The notes under the pieces were generated by a model. It had not been told where the DNA came from. It worked only from the letters and a program-made list of their open reading frames with translations, and ran no database searches. This document shows, in pieces, positions 56,587 through 64,000 of a stretch of DNA of 64,000 bases (position 1 is the first letter of the stretch; each line of letters opens with the position of its first letter). The DNA lies in assembly GCF_004341245.1 (NCBI RefSeq), contig NZ_SLWY01000006.1:1-64000 (forward strand), written 5' to 3'. Made by a program: the position numbers and the translations under genes. The stretch comes from Plasticicumulans lactativorans. GTDB taxonomy: Bacteria; Pseudomonadota; Gammaproteobacteria; Competibacterales; Competibacteraceae.

Positions 56587-58401
56587 ATGGCCGACACCTC
56601 CCTCGCCGACACCGTGGCGCCCGGCGGCTGGCACGCCGAGCGCCTCGCCGAACTGCGCACCGAACTGCGCCAGTGCGGCGTCGACGGCTGCTTCGTGCCG
56701 CGCGCCGACGTGCACCAGGGCGAATACGTCGCCGCGCGCGACGAGCGCCTGGCCTGGATCACCGGCTTCACCGGCTCGGCCGGCGCCGCGGTCGTGCTCG
56801 CGGAACGCGCCGCGGTGTTCGTCGATGGCCGCTACACGGTGCAGGTGCGCCAGCAGGTCGACGCCGCGTACTTCGAGTTCCGCCACCTGATCGACGAACC
56901 GCCGGCCGCCTGGCTCGCCGCGCACGCCGCCGGCCTGCGCATCGGCGTCGACCCCTGGCTGGTGCCGCCGGCGCTGTTCGAACGCCTCGACGCGGCGCTG
57001 CGGGCGAGCGGTGGCGAACTGGTCGCGCTCGCCACCAACCCGATCGACGCCGTCTGGCACGACCAGCCGGACGCGCCGCTCGGCGCAATCGAGCCGCATC
57101 CGCTCGCCTGCGCCGGGCGGGCGGCGGCCGACAAGCGCCGCGCGCTCGCCACCGTCATCGCGGCGCGCGGCGCGGTCGCGCTGGTCGAGACCCAGCCCGA
57201 CAACATCGCCTGGCTGCTCAACGTGCGCGGCGCCGACGTGCCCTACAACCCGGTGCCGCAGTCCTTCCTGCTGCTGTACGCCGACGGTGCCGCCGAATGG
57301 TTCGTCGATGCGCGCAAGCTGCCGGCGGAGCGTGCCGGCTGGGAACTCGACGGCGTGCGCATCGCCCCGGTCGAGGCCTTCGCGGTCCGCCTCGCGGCGG
57401 GCTTCGAGGCCGGCGCGCGGGTCTGGCTCGACCCCGATGCCGCCCCCGCCGCGGCGCGCTTCGCGCTGGAGGCCGCCGGCTGCCAGCCGCTGCTCGCGGC
57501 GGGCCCGGTGACGCTGGCGAAGGCGCCGAAGAACCCGGTCGAGCTCGCCGGCATCCGTGCCGCCCACGTGCGCGACGGCGTGGCGCTGGTGCGCCTGCTC
57601 GCCTGGCTCGACCGCAGCGTGGCCGCCGGGCAGGCGCTCGATGAGCGCGACGTGGTCGAGCAGGTGCTCGCCTGCCGCCGCGAACAGGCGCAGTTCCGCG
57701 AGCCGAGCTTCGCCACCATCGCCGCCGCCGGCGCCAACGCCGCGCTGCCGCACTACCGCGTCGACCCGGCGGCACCGGCGCCGCTCCTGCCGCAGGGGGT
57801 GTTCCTGGTCGACTCCGGCGGGCAGTACCGCGACGGCACCACCGACTGCACGCGCACCGTGGCGCTCGGCCCGCTCGACGCCGAGCTGCGCGACCGCTAC
57901 ACGCGGGTGCTGAAGGGGCACATCGCGCTCGCCACCGTGCGCTTCCCGCGCGGCACCCGCGGCTACCACCTCGACGCGCTGGCGCGCCAGTTCCTGTGGG
58001 CGGCGGGCTGCGACTACGACCACGGCACCGGCCACGGCGTCGGCCAGTTCCTCAGCGTGCACGAGCCGCCGCAGCGCATCTCCAAGGCCGCGGTCGCGGT
58101 CGACCTCGAACCCGGCATGGTGCTGTCGAACGAGCCCGGCTACTACGCCGCCGGCCGCTACGGCATGCGCATCGAGAACCTGGTGGAAGTGGTCGAGCAC
58201 GCCGACGGCTACCTGGGCTTCCGCGAACTCTCGCTGGTGCCGATCGACCGCCGTCCGCTCGACCTCGACCAGCTCACCGCGGCCGAACGCGCCTGGCTCG
58301 ACGCCTATCACGCGCGGGTGCGCGCCGAGGTGCTGCCCGGCGTGCGCGCCCTGTCGGCGGCGGACGCCGCCTGGCTCGAGGCCGCCACCGCGCCGCTCTA
58401 G
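56587..58401 (+). CDS. Xaa-Pro aminopeptidase (aminopeptidase P, large three-domain form)
   Basis: Removes the N-terminal residue from peptides with proline in second place. At 604 residues it is the three-domain form like eukaryotic XPNPEP1, longer than E. coli PepP (about 440). Two creatinase-like domains (DERLAWITGFTGSAGAAVVL; ETQPDNIAWLLNVRGADVPY) precede the M24 catalytic domain, whose five metal ligands are in VDSGGQYRDGTTDCTRT, HGTGHGVGQFLSVHEPP, VLSNEPGYY and GMRIENLVEV. No signal peptide, so cytoplasmic. Likely cotranscribed with the importer. Confidence 0.92.
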   Translation: MADTSLADTVAPGGWHAERLAELRTELRQCGVDGCFVPRADVHQGEYVAARDERLAWITGFTGSAGAAVVLAERAAVFVDGRYTVQVRQQVDAAYFEFRHLIDEPPAAWLAAHAAGLRIGVDPWLVPPALFERLDAALRASGGELVALATNPIDAVWHDQPDAPLGAIEPHPLACAGRAAADKRRALATVIAARGAVALVETQPDNIAWLLNVRGADVPYNPVPQSFLLLYADGAAEWFVDARKLPAERAGWELDGVRIAPVEAFAVRLAAGFEAGARVWLDPDAAPAAARFALEAAGCQPLLAAGPVTLAKAPKNPVELAGIRAAHVRDGVALVRLLAWLDRSVAAGQALDERDVVEQVLACRREQAQFREPSFATIAAAGANAALPHYRVDPAAPAPLLPQGVFLVDSGGQYRDGTTDCTRTVALGPLDAELRDRYTRVLKGHIALATVRFPRGTRGYHLDALARQFLWAAGCDYDHGTGHGVGQFLSVHEPPQRISKAAVAVDLEPGMVLSNEPGYYAAGRYGMRIENLVEVVEHADGYLGFRELSLVPIDRRPLDLDQLTAAERAWLDAYHARVRAEVLPGVRALSAADAAWLEAATAPL

Positions 58402-58420
58402 CGGGCGGCGGCCACGGCCG

Positions 58421-59299
58421 TCAGGCGATGCGCCGGCGCCACCACGGCAGCCGGCCGCCGAAGGTGTTCAGCGCCAGCCCGGCGAGCACCAGCGCGCAGG
58501 CGAACAGGCGCAGCCCGCCGTAGTGCTCGCCGTAGACCAGGGAGGCGGCGAGCATGCCGTTCAGCGGCACCAGCAGCGAGAACGGCGCGACCAGCGTCAC
58601 CGCGTGGCGCTGCATCAGCCAGCCCCACAGGCCGTAGCCGATCCAGGTCGAGGCGACGACGATGTAGGCGAGCGCCGCCGTCCCGGCGACGTCGATCGCG
58701 TGCCATGCCTGCACCAGCGCCTGCGGCCCCTCCAGCGCGAGCGAGGCGGCGGCGAGCGGCAGCGGCGGGATCAGGCTCATCCACACCACGAAGTGCAGCA
58801 TGTTGACCGCGCCGGCGCGGCGCAGCGCGAGGTTGCCGCCGGCCCAGCCGAGTGCGGCGACCAGCACCAGTCCGAGCCCGGCAGCGCTGACGCTGGCGTC
58901 GAGTTCGGCGCCGATCAGCGCGATGCCGGCGAAGGCGATCGCCAGCCCCCACCACTGCCACGGCCGCGGCCGCACGCCGTCGACCACGCGCGCGAGCAGC
59001 ACGGTGAAGAAGGCCTGCATCTGCAGCACCAGCGAGGCGAGCCCCGGGGAGATGTACCCGTCCATCGCCGTGAACAGGCAGCCGAACTGCACCACGCCGA
59101 TGCCGAGGCCGGCCGCGACCAGCCAGCGCCACGGCCCGGCGGGGCGCGGCAGCCACAGCGCCGGCAGCGCGGCGAAGACGAAGCGCAGCGCGGTGAACAG
59201 CAGCGGCGGCAGGCTGCCGAGGCCGGCCTTGATGGCGACGAAGTTCCAGCCCCAGAGCACGGTGACGAGCACCGCGAGCAGCAGGTGAGGGACGGGCAT
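58421..59299 (-). CDS. eamA: EamA family metabolite exporter
   Basis: 292 residues with ten helices in two EamA repeats. It follows E. coli EamA closely: TVLWGWNFVAIKAGLGSLPP, GLASLVLQMQAFFTVLLAR, LALRRAGAVNMLHFVVWMSL, YIVVASTWIGYGLWGWLMQR and VAPFSLLVPLNGMLAASLVY. EamA exports O-acetylserine and cysteine-pathway metabolites. It is convergent with pepP and stands alone on its strand. Confidence 0.85.
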   Translation of the reverse strand: MPVPHLLLAVLVTVLWGWNFVAIKAGLGSLPPLLFTALRFVFAALPALWLPRPAGPWRWLVAAGLGIGVVQFGCLFTAMDGYISPGLASLVLQMQAFFTVLLARVVDGVRPRPWQWWGLAIAFAGIALIGAELDASVSAAGLGLVLVAALGWAGGNLALRRAGAVNMLHFVVWMSLIPPLPLAAASLALEGPQALVQAWHAIDVAGTAALAYIVVASTWIGYGLWGWLMQRHAVTLVAPFSLLVPLNGMLAASLVYGEHYGGLRLFACALVLAGLALNTFGGRLPWWRRRIA

Positions 59300-59448
59300 G
59301 GCGGGGCGCTCCGGCGCGGGACGGGGCACGCAGCTTTCCACGTCGCGGCCGGCGCGAACAACCACGCCGTCGCGGTTCAATACCCGTTGGCAGGGGATCG
59401 GCCGCCGTGGCGACGGCGTCCAGCCGGCGGCGTTCCGGCCGGCGTGGT

Positions 59449-59802
59449 TCAGCGCCCGTAATAGGGATCGTAGCCGCCGTCGTAATAGCGCTCGCGGTAG
59501 CGGTAGCCGCCGCCGTAGCGGTCGTCGTAGCGCCCGCGGTAGCCGTCGTCACGGTAGTAACCGTCGTCGCCGTAGCCGTAGCGGCGGCGCTCGGCCTGCT
59601 GCTGGCCGATGGCGACGCCGGTGGCGGCGCCGAGCGCACCGCCGACGATCGCGCCGCCGCGCCCGCCGACCTGGTTGCCGACCACCGCACCGGTGGCGGC
59701 GCCGAGCCCGCCGTCGATCCAGGGGTTGTGGCCGCAGGCGCTGACCACGACGAGCGCGCCGGCGAGCGCCAGATGGCGGAACGTGCGACTGAGCGTGCCC
59801 AT
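59449..59802 (-). CDS. glycine-zipper outer-membrane lipoprotein
   Basis: 117 residues. Lipoprotein signal peptide with the lipobox LVVVSAC (Cys about residue 23). A glycine-zipper pair follows: GGLGAATGAVVGNQVGGRGG then AIVGGALGAATGVAIGQ. The C-terminal 45 residues are Tyr/Gly/Arg/Asp-rich (GYGDDGYYRDDGYRG). Similar small lipoproteins (SlyB/YMGG-like) sit in the outer membrane; their function is mostly unknown. Confidence 0.82.
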   Translation of the reverse strand: MGTLSRTFRHLALAGALVVVSACGHNPWIDGGLGAATGAVVGNQVGGRGGAIVGGALGAATGVAIGQQQAERRRYGYGDDGYYRDDGYRGRYDDRYGGGYRYRERYYDGGYDPYYGR

Positions 59803-59879
59803 GGCTGGAATCCTCGCGTGCGGTGTAGCGGGGCGAACGGCGCCCCCCGATACGCCCAGGCACGTCGCGTGCCACCCAT

Positions 59880-59900
59880 AAAAAGCCCGGAGTGGCGGGC
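59880..59900 (-). terminator. Rho-independent terminator for the nadA-DUF721 transcript
   Basis: On the minus strand GCCCG, loop CCACTC, CGGGC is followed by TTTTTA. It lies about 110 bases past the DUF721 stop and about 80 bases upstream of the glycine-zipper gene start. Confidence 0.7.
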
Positions 59901-60006
59901 ACTTGCGCCCCCGGGATTGTCGCCGCTTCCGCGGCCGCACGGCCGGGTCGCGGCCGGAGTCCCGGCCGATCAAGGGCTTGCCCTGTCGCCTGCCGGCGAC
60001 GGCGGG

Positions 60007-60624
60007 TCAGCGCCCGGCGCGGGCGCGGGCGTGGCGGGCCAGGCGCTGCAGCGCGGCGGCGAGCGCCGGGTCGTCGATGCCGGCGGCGGCGCTGGCGAGC
60101 ACGCGCGCGGTGTTGTCAGACACCGCGATCGGGCGCGGCGCCGGGCGCGGCGGCGGCGGCAGCGCGGCCGGTTCGACGCGCACCTCGAGCTCGGGGACCG
60201 GGCGCCGCAGGCGGGCCTCCAGGCCGCGGCGCACGGCCTTGAGGCCGAAGCGCAGGCGCGAGGCCCAGGCGGGGGAGTCGACCAGGATCACCCAGCCGGC
60301 GGGATCGAGCCGCGCGACCCGCGCGTGCTCGCCGAGCGGCGCACGCACCGCGGCGGCGAAGGCGAGGTTCACCTCGGCGAGTTCGAGGCCGGTCGCGAGC
60401 AGCGCGTGCAGCTCGCCGCCGGCCTTGCGCAGGCGCTCGCCGATGCGCAGCAGGGTACGCGGCGGCAGTCGCCGGCGCGGCGCCGGCGCGGCGGGAGTGG
60501 GCGCAGGGGCAGGAGCCGCCGGACGGCGGTGCGCCGGTGGCGGCGCGCCGGGGGGCTGCGCCGCGACGATCAGTGCCTTGAGCGCGGCGGCGCGCGCATG
60601 CGCCGCCGCGCTCCCGGTGGGCAC
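60007..60624 (-). CDS. DUF721 (DciA-like) protein
   Basis: About 205 residues. A long Ala/Pro linker (APAPAPTPAAPAPRRR) leads into LLRIGERLRKAGGELHALLA, then VNLAFAAAVRAPLGEHARVA, then RLDPAGWVILVDSPAWASRL with RFGLKAVRRGLEARL: the DUF721 core. Some members (DciA) help load the replicative helicase; proteobacterial DUF721 proteins near nad or sec genes are less defined. Start is unsure: GTG at 60624, 13 bases after the nadA stop, is preferred because no ATG fits, and no clear ribosome site is seen. Confidence 0.65.
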   Translation of the reverse strand: MPTGSAAAHARAAALKALIVAAQPPGAPPPAHRRPAAPAPAPTPAAPAPRRRLPPRTLLRIGERLRKAGGELHALLATGLELAEVNLAFAAAVRAPLGEHARVARLDPAGWVILVDSPAWASRLRFGLKAVRRGLEARLRRPVPELEVRVEPAALPPPPRPAPRPIAVSDNTARVLASAAAGIDDPALAAALQRLARHARARAGR

Positions 60625-60637
60625 GGCCGTGCCCGGA

Positions 60638-61708
60638 TCAGGCGTCGTTGTTGCCGAGCACCACGGCCCGGCGGCTGCGGGCGAAGTCGAGCAGGCGCTG
60701 GATCGGGCGCGCCGCACGCTCGCGGATCGTCGGGTCGACGTGGATCTCGTTGCCGCCGCGTTCGAGCACGCGCGCGAGTGAGCGCAGGCCGTTCATCGCC
60801 ATCCACGGGCAGTGCGCGCACGAGACGCAGGTCGCCCCCTTGCCGCCGGTGGGCGCTTCGATGAAGGTCTTGTGCGGTGCCGCCTCGCGCATCTTGTGGA
60901 AGATGCCGTTGTCGGTGGCGACGATGAAGGTGTCGGCCGGCAGTTCCTTCGCGGCCTTGATGATCCCGGTGGTCGAGCCGACGAAGTCGGCGAGGGCGAT
61001 GACGTCGGCCGGGGACTCCGGGTGCACCAGCACCATCGCGCCGGGGTGCTCGGCCTTCAGCACGCGCAGGCCGTCGGCCTTGAAGGCCTCGTGGACGACG
61101 CAGGCGCCGTCCCACAGCAGCACGTCGGCGCCGGTTTCCTTCTGCACCCAGGCGCCGAGATGGCGGTCGGGCGCCCACAGGATCTTGCGCCCCTCGGCGT
61201 GCAGGTGGCGCACCAGGTCGAGGGCGATGCCGCTGGTCGCCATCCAGTCGGCGCGCGCCTTCACCGCCGCCGAGGTATTGGCGTAGACCACCACCTCGCG
61301 GTCGGGGTGCGCGTCGCAGAACGCCGCGAACTCGTCGGGCGGGCAGCCGAGGTCGAGCGAGCACTCGGCGCCGAGGTCGGGCATCAGCACGCGCTTCTCG
61401 GGGTTGAGGATCTTCGCCGTCTCGCCCATGAAGCGCACGCCGGCGACGATCAGCGTCGAGCTCGCGCACTCGGTGCCGAAGCGCGCCATGTCGAGCGAGT
61501 CGGAGACGTAGCCGCCGCTGGCGTCGGCGAGCTCCTGCAGCTCGGGCGAGGTGTAGTAGTGCGCGACCAGCGTGGCATCCTGCTCGCGCAGCAGGCGCCT
61601 GATCCGTTCGGTGAGTTCGGCCTTCTCGTCGCGGTCGAGCACCTCGACCACGGTGTCGGGAACCTGGTCGGGCGTCAGGCGATGCGGGCGGGCGGCGACG
61701 GCGTTCAT
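60638..61708 (-). CDS. nadA: quinolinate synthase A
   Basis: [4Fe-4S] enzyme of NAD biosynthesis; condenses iminoaspartate with dihydroxyacetone phosphate. 356 residues: [93 protein letters not shown] and the last cluster ligand block [16 protein letters not shown] at 61708 has the ribosome site AGGAGC eight bases before it; an ATG ten codons earlier falls in a hairpin. A perfect 8-bp hairpin ends just before the ribosome site. Confidence 0.95.
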   Translation of the reverse strand: MNAVAARPHRLTPDQVPDTVVEVLDRDEKAELTERIRRLLREQDATLVAHYYTSPELQELADASGGYVSDSLDMARFGTECASSTLIVAGVRFMGETAKILNPEKRVLMPDLGAECSLDLGCPPDEFAAFCDAHPDREVVVYANTSAAVKARADWMATSGIALDLVRHLHAEGRKILWAPDRHLGAWVQKETGADVLLWDGACVVHEAFKADGLRVLKAEHPGAMVLVHPESPADVIALADFVGSTTGIIKAAKELPADTFIVATDNGIFHKMREAAPHKTFIEAPTGGKGATCVSCAHCPWMAMNGLRSLARVLERGGNEIHVDPTIRERAARPIQRLLDFARSRRAVVLGNNDA

Positions 61709-61719
61709 CGTAAGCTCCT

Positions 61720-61738
61720 GTGGCCCCGCCGGGGCCAC
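61720..61738 (-). promoter_or_regulatory. stem-loop in the nadA leader
   Basis: GTGGCCCC, loop GCC, GGGGCCAC forms a perfect 8-bp stem. Its edge touches the nadA ribosome site (61711-61719), so folding could affect translation, or it may serve as an operator. No known nadA riboswitch consensus was recognised. Confidence 0.4.
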
Positions 61739-61890
61739 GTGTCGGCGGCAGCCCGGCGACGGGCGCCGCCGGACGGAAAAAGCGCACTAGTCCAGCGTCC
61801 GCGCCGGCGCCTGTCAAGGCCGCCGCAGGCCGCGCGACGGGCACTGGGCCAGGGGCGTCGTGCACACCGCTTTACAGGGGGGAAGACCGC

Positions 61891-62514
61891 TTGGAGAACG
61901 CCACCGTACTGCTCGTCCACGGCCTGTACATGAACCGCCTCTGGCTCGTGCCGCTGGCCTGGCAGCTGCACGCGCGCGGCTGGCGCATCGAGCTGTTCGC
62001 CTACCCGAGCCTGCTGGAATCCCCGGCCGCGGCGGCGCGGCGGCTGGCGCGGCGGCTGCATCCCGCCGGCGTGCGCCACGCGGTCGGCCACAGCCTCGGC
62101 GGGCTCGTGTTGCGCCACCTTTACGCGCAGGTGCCGGAGCTGCCGCCGGGGCGGGTGGTGACGCTCGGCACGCCGCACGCCGGCAGCGCCGCGGCACGCC
62201 ACCTCGCGGCGCTGGGCGCCGGCTGGGCGCTGGGGGCGAGCCGCGCCCGCGCGCTGTTCGGCGACGCACCGCCGTGGCCGGCGCAGCACGAACTCGGCGT
62301 GATCGCCGGCACCCGCCCGCTCGGCCTCGCGCAGTGGCTGGCGCCGGTGCCGACGCCGGGGGACGGCGTGGTCGGCGTCACCGAAACGCTGTGCCCGGGG
62401 ATGCGCGACCACGTCGCGCTGCCGGTGTCGCACAGCGGCCTGCTGTTCTCGGCCGAAGTGGCGCACCAGGTCGACCACTTCCTGCGCCACGGGCGCTTCG
62501 CGCCGGCGTCGTGA
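61891..62514 (+). CDS. alpha/beta hydrolase (lipase-like)
   Basis: 207 residues. [20 protein letters not shown] opens the fold; [16 protein letters not shown] has the nucleophile elbow [26 protein letters not shown] and [12 protein letters not shown] follow, and the catalytic His is probably in [14 protein letters not shown] at 61891 is chosen: AGGGGGGA lies seven bases before it and codes directly into [10 protein letters not shown]; the open frame further upstream overlaps the nadA control region. No signal peptide, so intracellular. Substrate unknown. Confidence 0.75.
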   Translation: MENATVLLVHGLYMNRLWLVPLAWQLHARGWRIELFAYPSLLESPAAAARRLARRLHPAGVRHAVGHSLGGLVLRHLYAQVPELPPGRVVTLGTPHAGSAAARHLAALGAGWALGASRARALFGDAPPWPAQHELGVIAGTRPLGLAQWLAPVPTPGDGVVGVTETLCPGMRDHVALPVSHSGLLFSAEVAHQVDHFLRHGRFAPAS

Positions 62515-62603
62515 GGCGGCGGGCGGTCCGTGGGCGGGTCGCGGGCACGGTGCTACACTCGCGCGCCAGTTTTCCAAGCCCCCCGGTATTTCCAGAGGAT
62601 CGC

Positions 62604-63347
62604 ATGGCCGGACACTCCAAATGGGCGAACATCCAGCACCGCAAGAGTGCGCAGGACGCCAAGCGCGGCAAGCTGTTCACCCGCATTATCCGCGAGATCA
62701 CCGTCGCCGCCCGCAGCGGCCTGCCCGACCCCGCCGCCAACCCGCGGCTGCGTCTGGCGGTCGACAAGGGCCTCAACGCCAACATGTCGAAGGACACCAT
62801 CGACCGCGCGATCAAGCGCGGCGCCGGCGGCGAGGAGGGCGTGGTCTACGACGAGATCCGCTACGAGGGCTACGGCCCCGGCGGCGTGGCGGTGATGGTC
62901 GACTGCATGACCGACAACCGCAACCGCACCGTCGCCGAGGTGCGCCACGCCTTCTCCAAGTGCGGCGGCAATCTCGGCACCTCGGGCTCGGTGGCGTTCC
63001 AGTTCACCGAGACCGGCGTGATCAGCTACCCCGCCGGCACCGATGCCGACAAGGTCATGGAGGTCGCGCTCGAGGCCGGCGCCGATGACCTGGTCGAGTA
63101 CGACGACGGTTCGCTCGACGTGCTGAGCGGCCCCGACGCCTTCGCCGCGGTGCGCGACGCGCTCGTCGCCGCCGGCCTCGAGGCCGAGACCGCCGAGGTC
63201 ACGATGCGCGCCGGCAACACCGTCAGCCTCGGCCTCGACGACGCCAAGAGCATGGTGAAGCTGCTGGAGATGCTCGAGGACCTCGACGACACCCAGAACG
63301 TCTACTCCAACGCCGACATCCCCGACGCCATCATGGCGCAGCTGTGA
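62604..63347 (+). CDS. yebC: YebC/PmpR family protein (TACO1-like)
   Basis: 247 residues: [20 protein letters not shown] is diagnostic, followed by [40 protein letters not shown] and [10 protein letters not shown] near the end. Such proteins act as DNA-binding regulators or, as shown for YebC-type members, help ribosomes through proline-rich stretches. It stands directly before ruvC, as in many Pseudomonadota. Confidence 0.95.
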   Translation: MAGHSKWANIQHRKSAQDAKRGKLFTRIIREITVAARSGLPDPAANPRLRLAVDKGLNANMSKDTIDRAIKRGAGGEEGVVYDEIRYEGYGPGGVAVMVDCMTDNRNRTVAEVRHAFSKCGGNLGTSGSVAFQFTETGVISYPAGTDADKVMEVALEAGADDLVEYDDGSLDVLSGPDAFAAVRDALVAAGLEAETAEVTMRAGNTVSLGLDDAKSMVKLLEMLEDLDDTQNVYSNADIPDAIMAQL

Positions 63348-63369
63348 GCCGCGCCGCGCCGCCGCGGGC

Positions 63370-63873
63370 ATGACGCGCATCCTCGGCCTCGATCCCGGTT
63401 CGCGGATCACCGGCTACGGCGTCATCGACCTGGTCGGCAGCCGCTCGCGCTACGTCGACAGCGGCTGCATCCGCACCCCCGACGGCGACACCGCCGCGCG
63501 CCTGCGCGCGGTGTTCGAGGGGCTGGCCGAGATCATCCGCACGCACGCCCCGGCGACCATGGCGATCGAGCAGGTCTTCATGCACCGCAACCCCGAATCC
63601 GCGCTCAAGCTCGGCCAGGCGCGCGGCGTGGCGATCGTCGCCGCGGCGCTCGCCGGGCTCGAGGTGGCCGAATACACGCCGGCGACGATCAAGCAGGCCG
63701 TGGTCGGCACCGGCCGCGCCGACAAGGAGCAGGTCCAGCACATGGTCACCGCACTGCTCGGGCTGCCGCGCAAGCCGCAGGCCGACGCCGCCGACGCACT
63801 CGCGGTCGCGCTCTGCCACGGCGCGCAGGTGGCGGTGAACGCGCGCCTCGCCGCCGCCGGGGCCGCGCGATGA
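63370..63873 (+). CDS. ruvC: Holliday junction endonuclease RuvC
   Basis: 167 residues. Catalytic acidic residues lie in [15 protein letters not shown] (Asp7), [20 protein letters not shown] (Glu) and [16 protein letters not shown] (two Asp). It cuts four-way junctions moved by RuvAB. It begins 22 bases after yebC and overlaps ruvA by four bases. Confidence 0.95.
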   Translation: MTRILGLDPGSRITGYGVIDLVGSRSRYVDSGCIRTPDGDTAARLRAVFEGLAEIIRTHAPATMAIEQVFMHRNPESALKLGQARGVAIVAAALAGLEVAEYTPATIKQAVVGTGRADKEQVQHMVTALLGLPRKPQADAADALAVALCHGAQVAVNARLAAAGAAR

Positions 63874-64000
63874 TCGGCCGACTGCGCGGCACGCTGGTCT
63901 ACAAGCAGCCGCCGTACCTGCTGCTCGAGGTCGGCGGCGTCGGCTACGAGCTCGAGGCGCCGCTGTCGACCTTCTACGACCTGCCCGAACTGGGGCGCGA
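63870..64000 (+). CDS. ruvA: Holliday junction helicase subunit RuvA (N-terminal part)
   Basis: The window ends after 43 codons. The peptide [20 protein letters not shown], then [20 protein letters not shown], is the OB-fold N-terminal domain of RuvA. ATG overlaps the ruvC stop (ATGA). Confidence 0.93.
   Translation, partial: MIGRLRGTLVYKQPPYLLLEVGGVGYELEAPLSTFYDLPELGR

Overview
The window is 64 kb of a chromosome from a very GC-rich member of the Pseudomonadota. The host genes are strongly G/C-biased at third codon positions. Gene content (yebC-ruvC-ruvA order, AST arginine pathway, PuuA/PuuB/Pot polyamine system, XdhABC) points to a beta- or gammaproteobacterium; genus cannot be fixed from the sequence alone. 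No rRNA, complete tRNA, CRISPR array or insertion sequence was seen. One ten-kilobase block (about 10.6-20.0 kb) is clearly less GC-rich than everything around it and carries defence genes.

Layout. 0-9.7 kb: purine catabolism (guanine deaminase, GntR regulator, AzgA-type purine permease, XdhC, adenine deaminase, xanthine dehydrogenase XdhB/XdhA). Together these turn adenine and guanine into xanthine and then urate. 10.0-19.9 kb: a defence island with a PycTM-like membrane effector gene facing away from a four-gene operon (SNF2-type helicase, DUF4391 protein, type III Mod methyltransferase, type III Res endonuclease). 20-23.2 kb: glyoxalase II, CysB, YnfM-like exporter. 23.2-31.5 kb: agmatine/putrescine uptake and use (SpeB, PuuB, PotI, a frameshifted PotH, PotG, PotF, PuuA) around a divergent control region with three copies of a GTGATCAC-core palindrome. 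31.6-37.9 kb: a chemoreceptor, a MacAB/DevABC-like ABC exporter, and two unrecognised proteins. 37.9-40.1 kb: PuuR-like regulator and an omega-amino acid:pyruvate aminotransferase.

40.3-46.2 kb: diguanylate cyclase, a beta-CASP metallohydrolase, an M35-like metalloprotease, and a three-gene phospholipid cluster (CDP-alcohol phosphatidyltransferase, acyltransferase, CdsA). 46.2-53.3 kb: arginine succinyltransferase operon astC-(M20 hydrolase)-astA-astD-astB with an Lrp-type regulator. AstE is absent and an M20 hydrolase sits inside the operon. 53.5-58.4 kb: a basic amino acid ABC importer (ATPase, binding protein, two permeases) plus aminopeptidase P, presumably feeding arginine to the AST pathway. 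58.4-64 kb: EamA exporter, glycine-zipper lipoprotein, DUF721 protein, NadA, an alpha/beta hydrolase, YebC, RuvC and the start of RuvA.

The window reads as nitrogen-scavenging metabolism (purines, polyamines, arginine), each pathway with its own importer and regulator, interrupted by one transferred defence island. The most notable items are the island with its orphan Pycsar-type effector, the frameshift in potH, the triple operator between potF and puuA, the missing astE, the M35-like protease and a 28-bp perfect palindrome inside the adenine deaminase gene.
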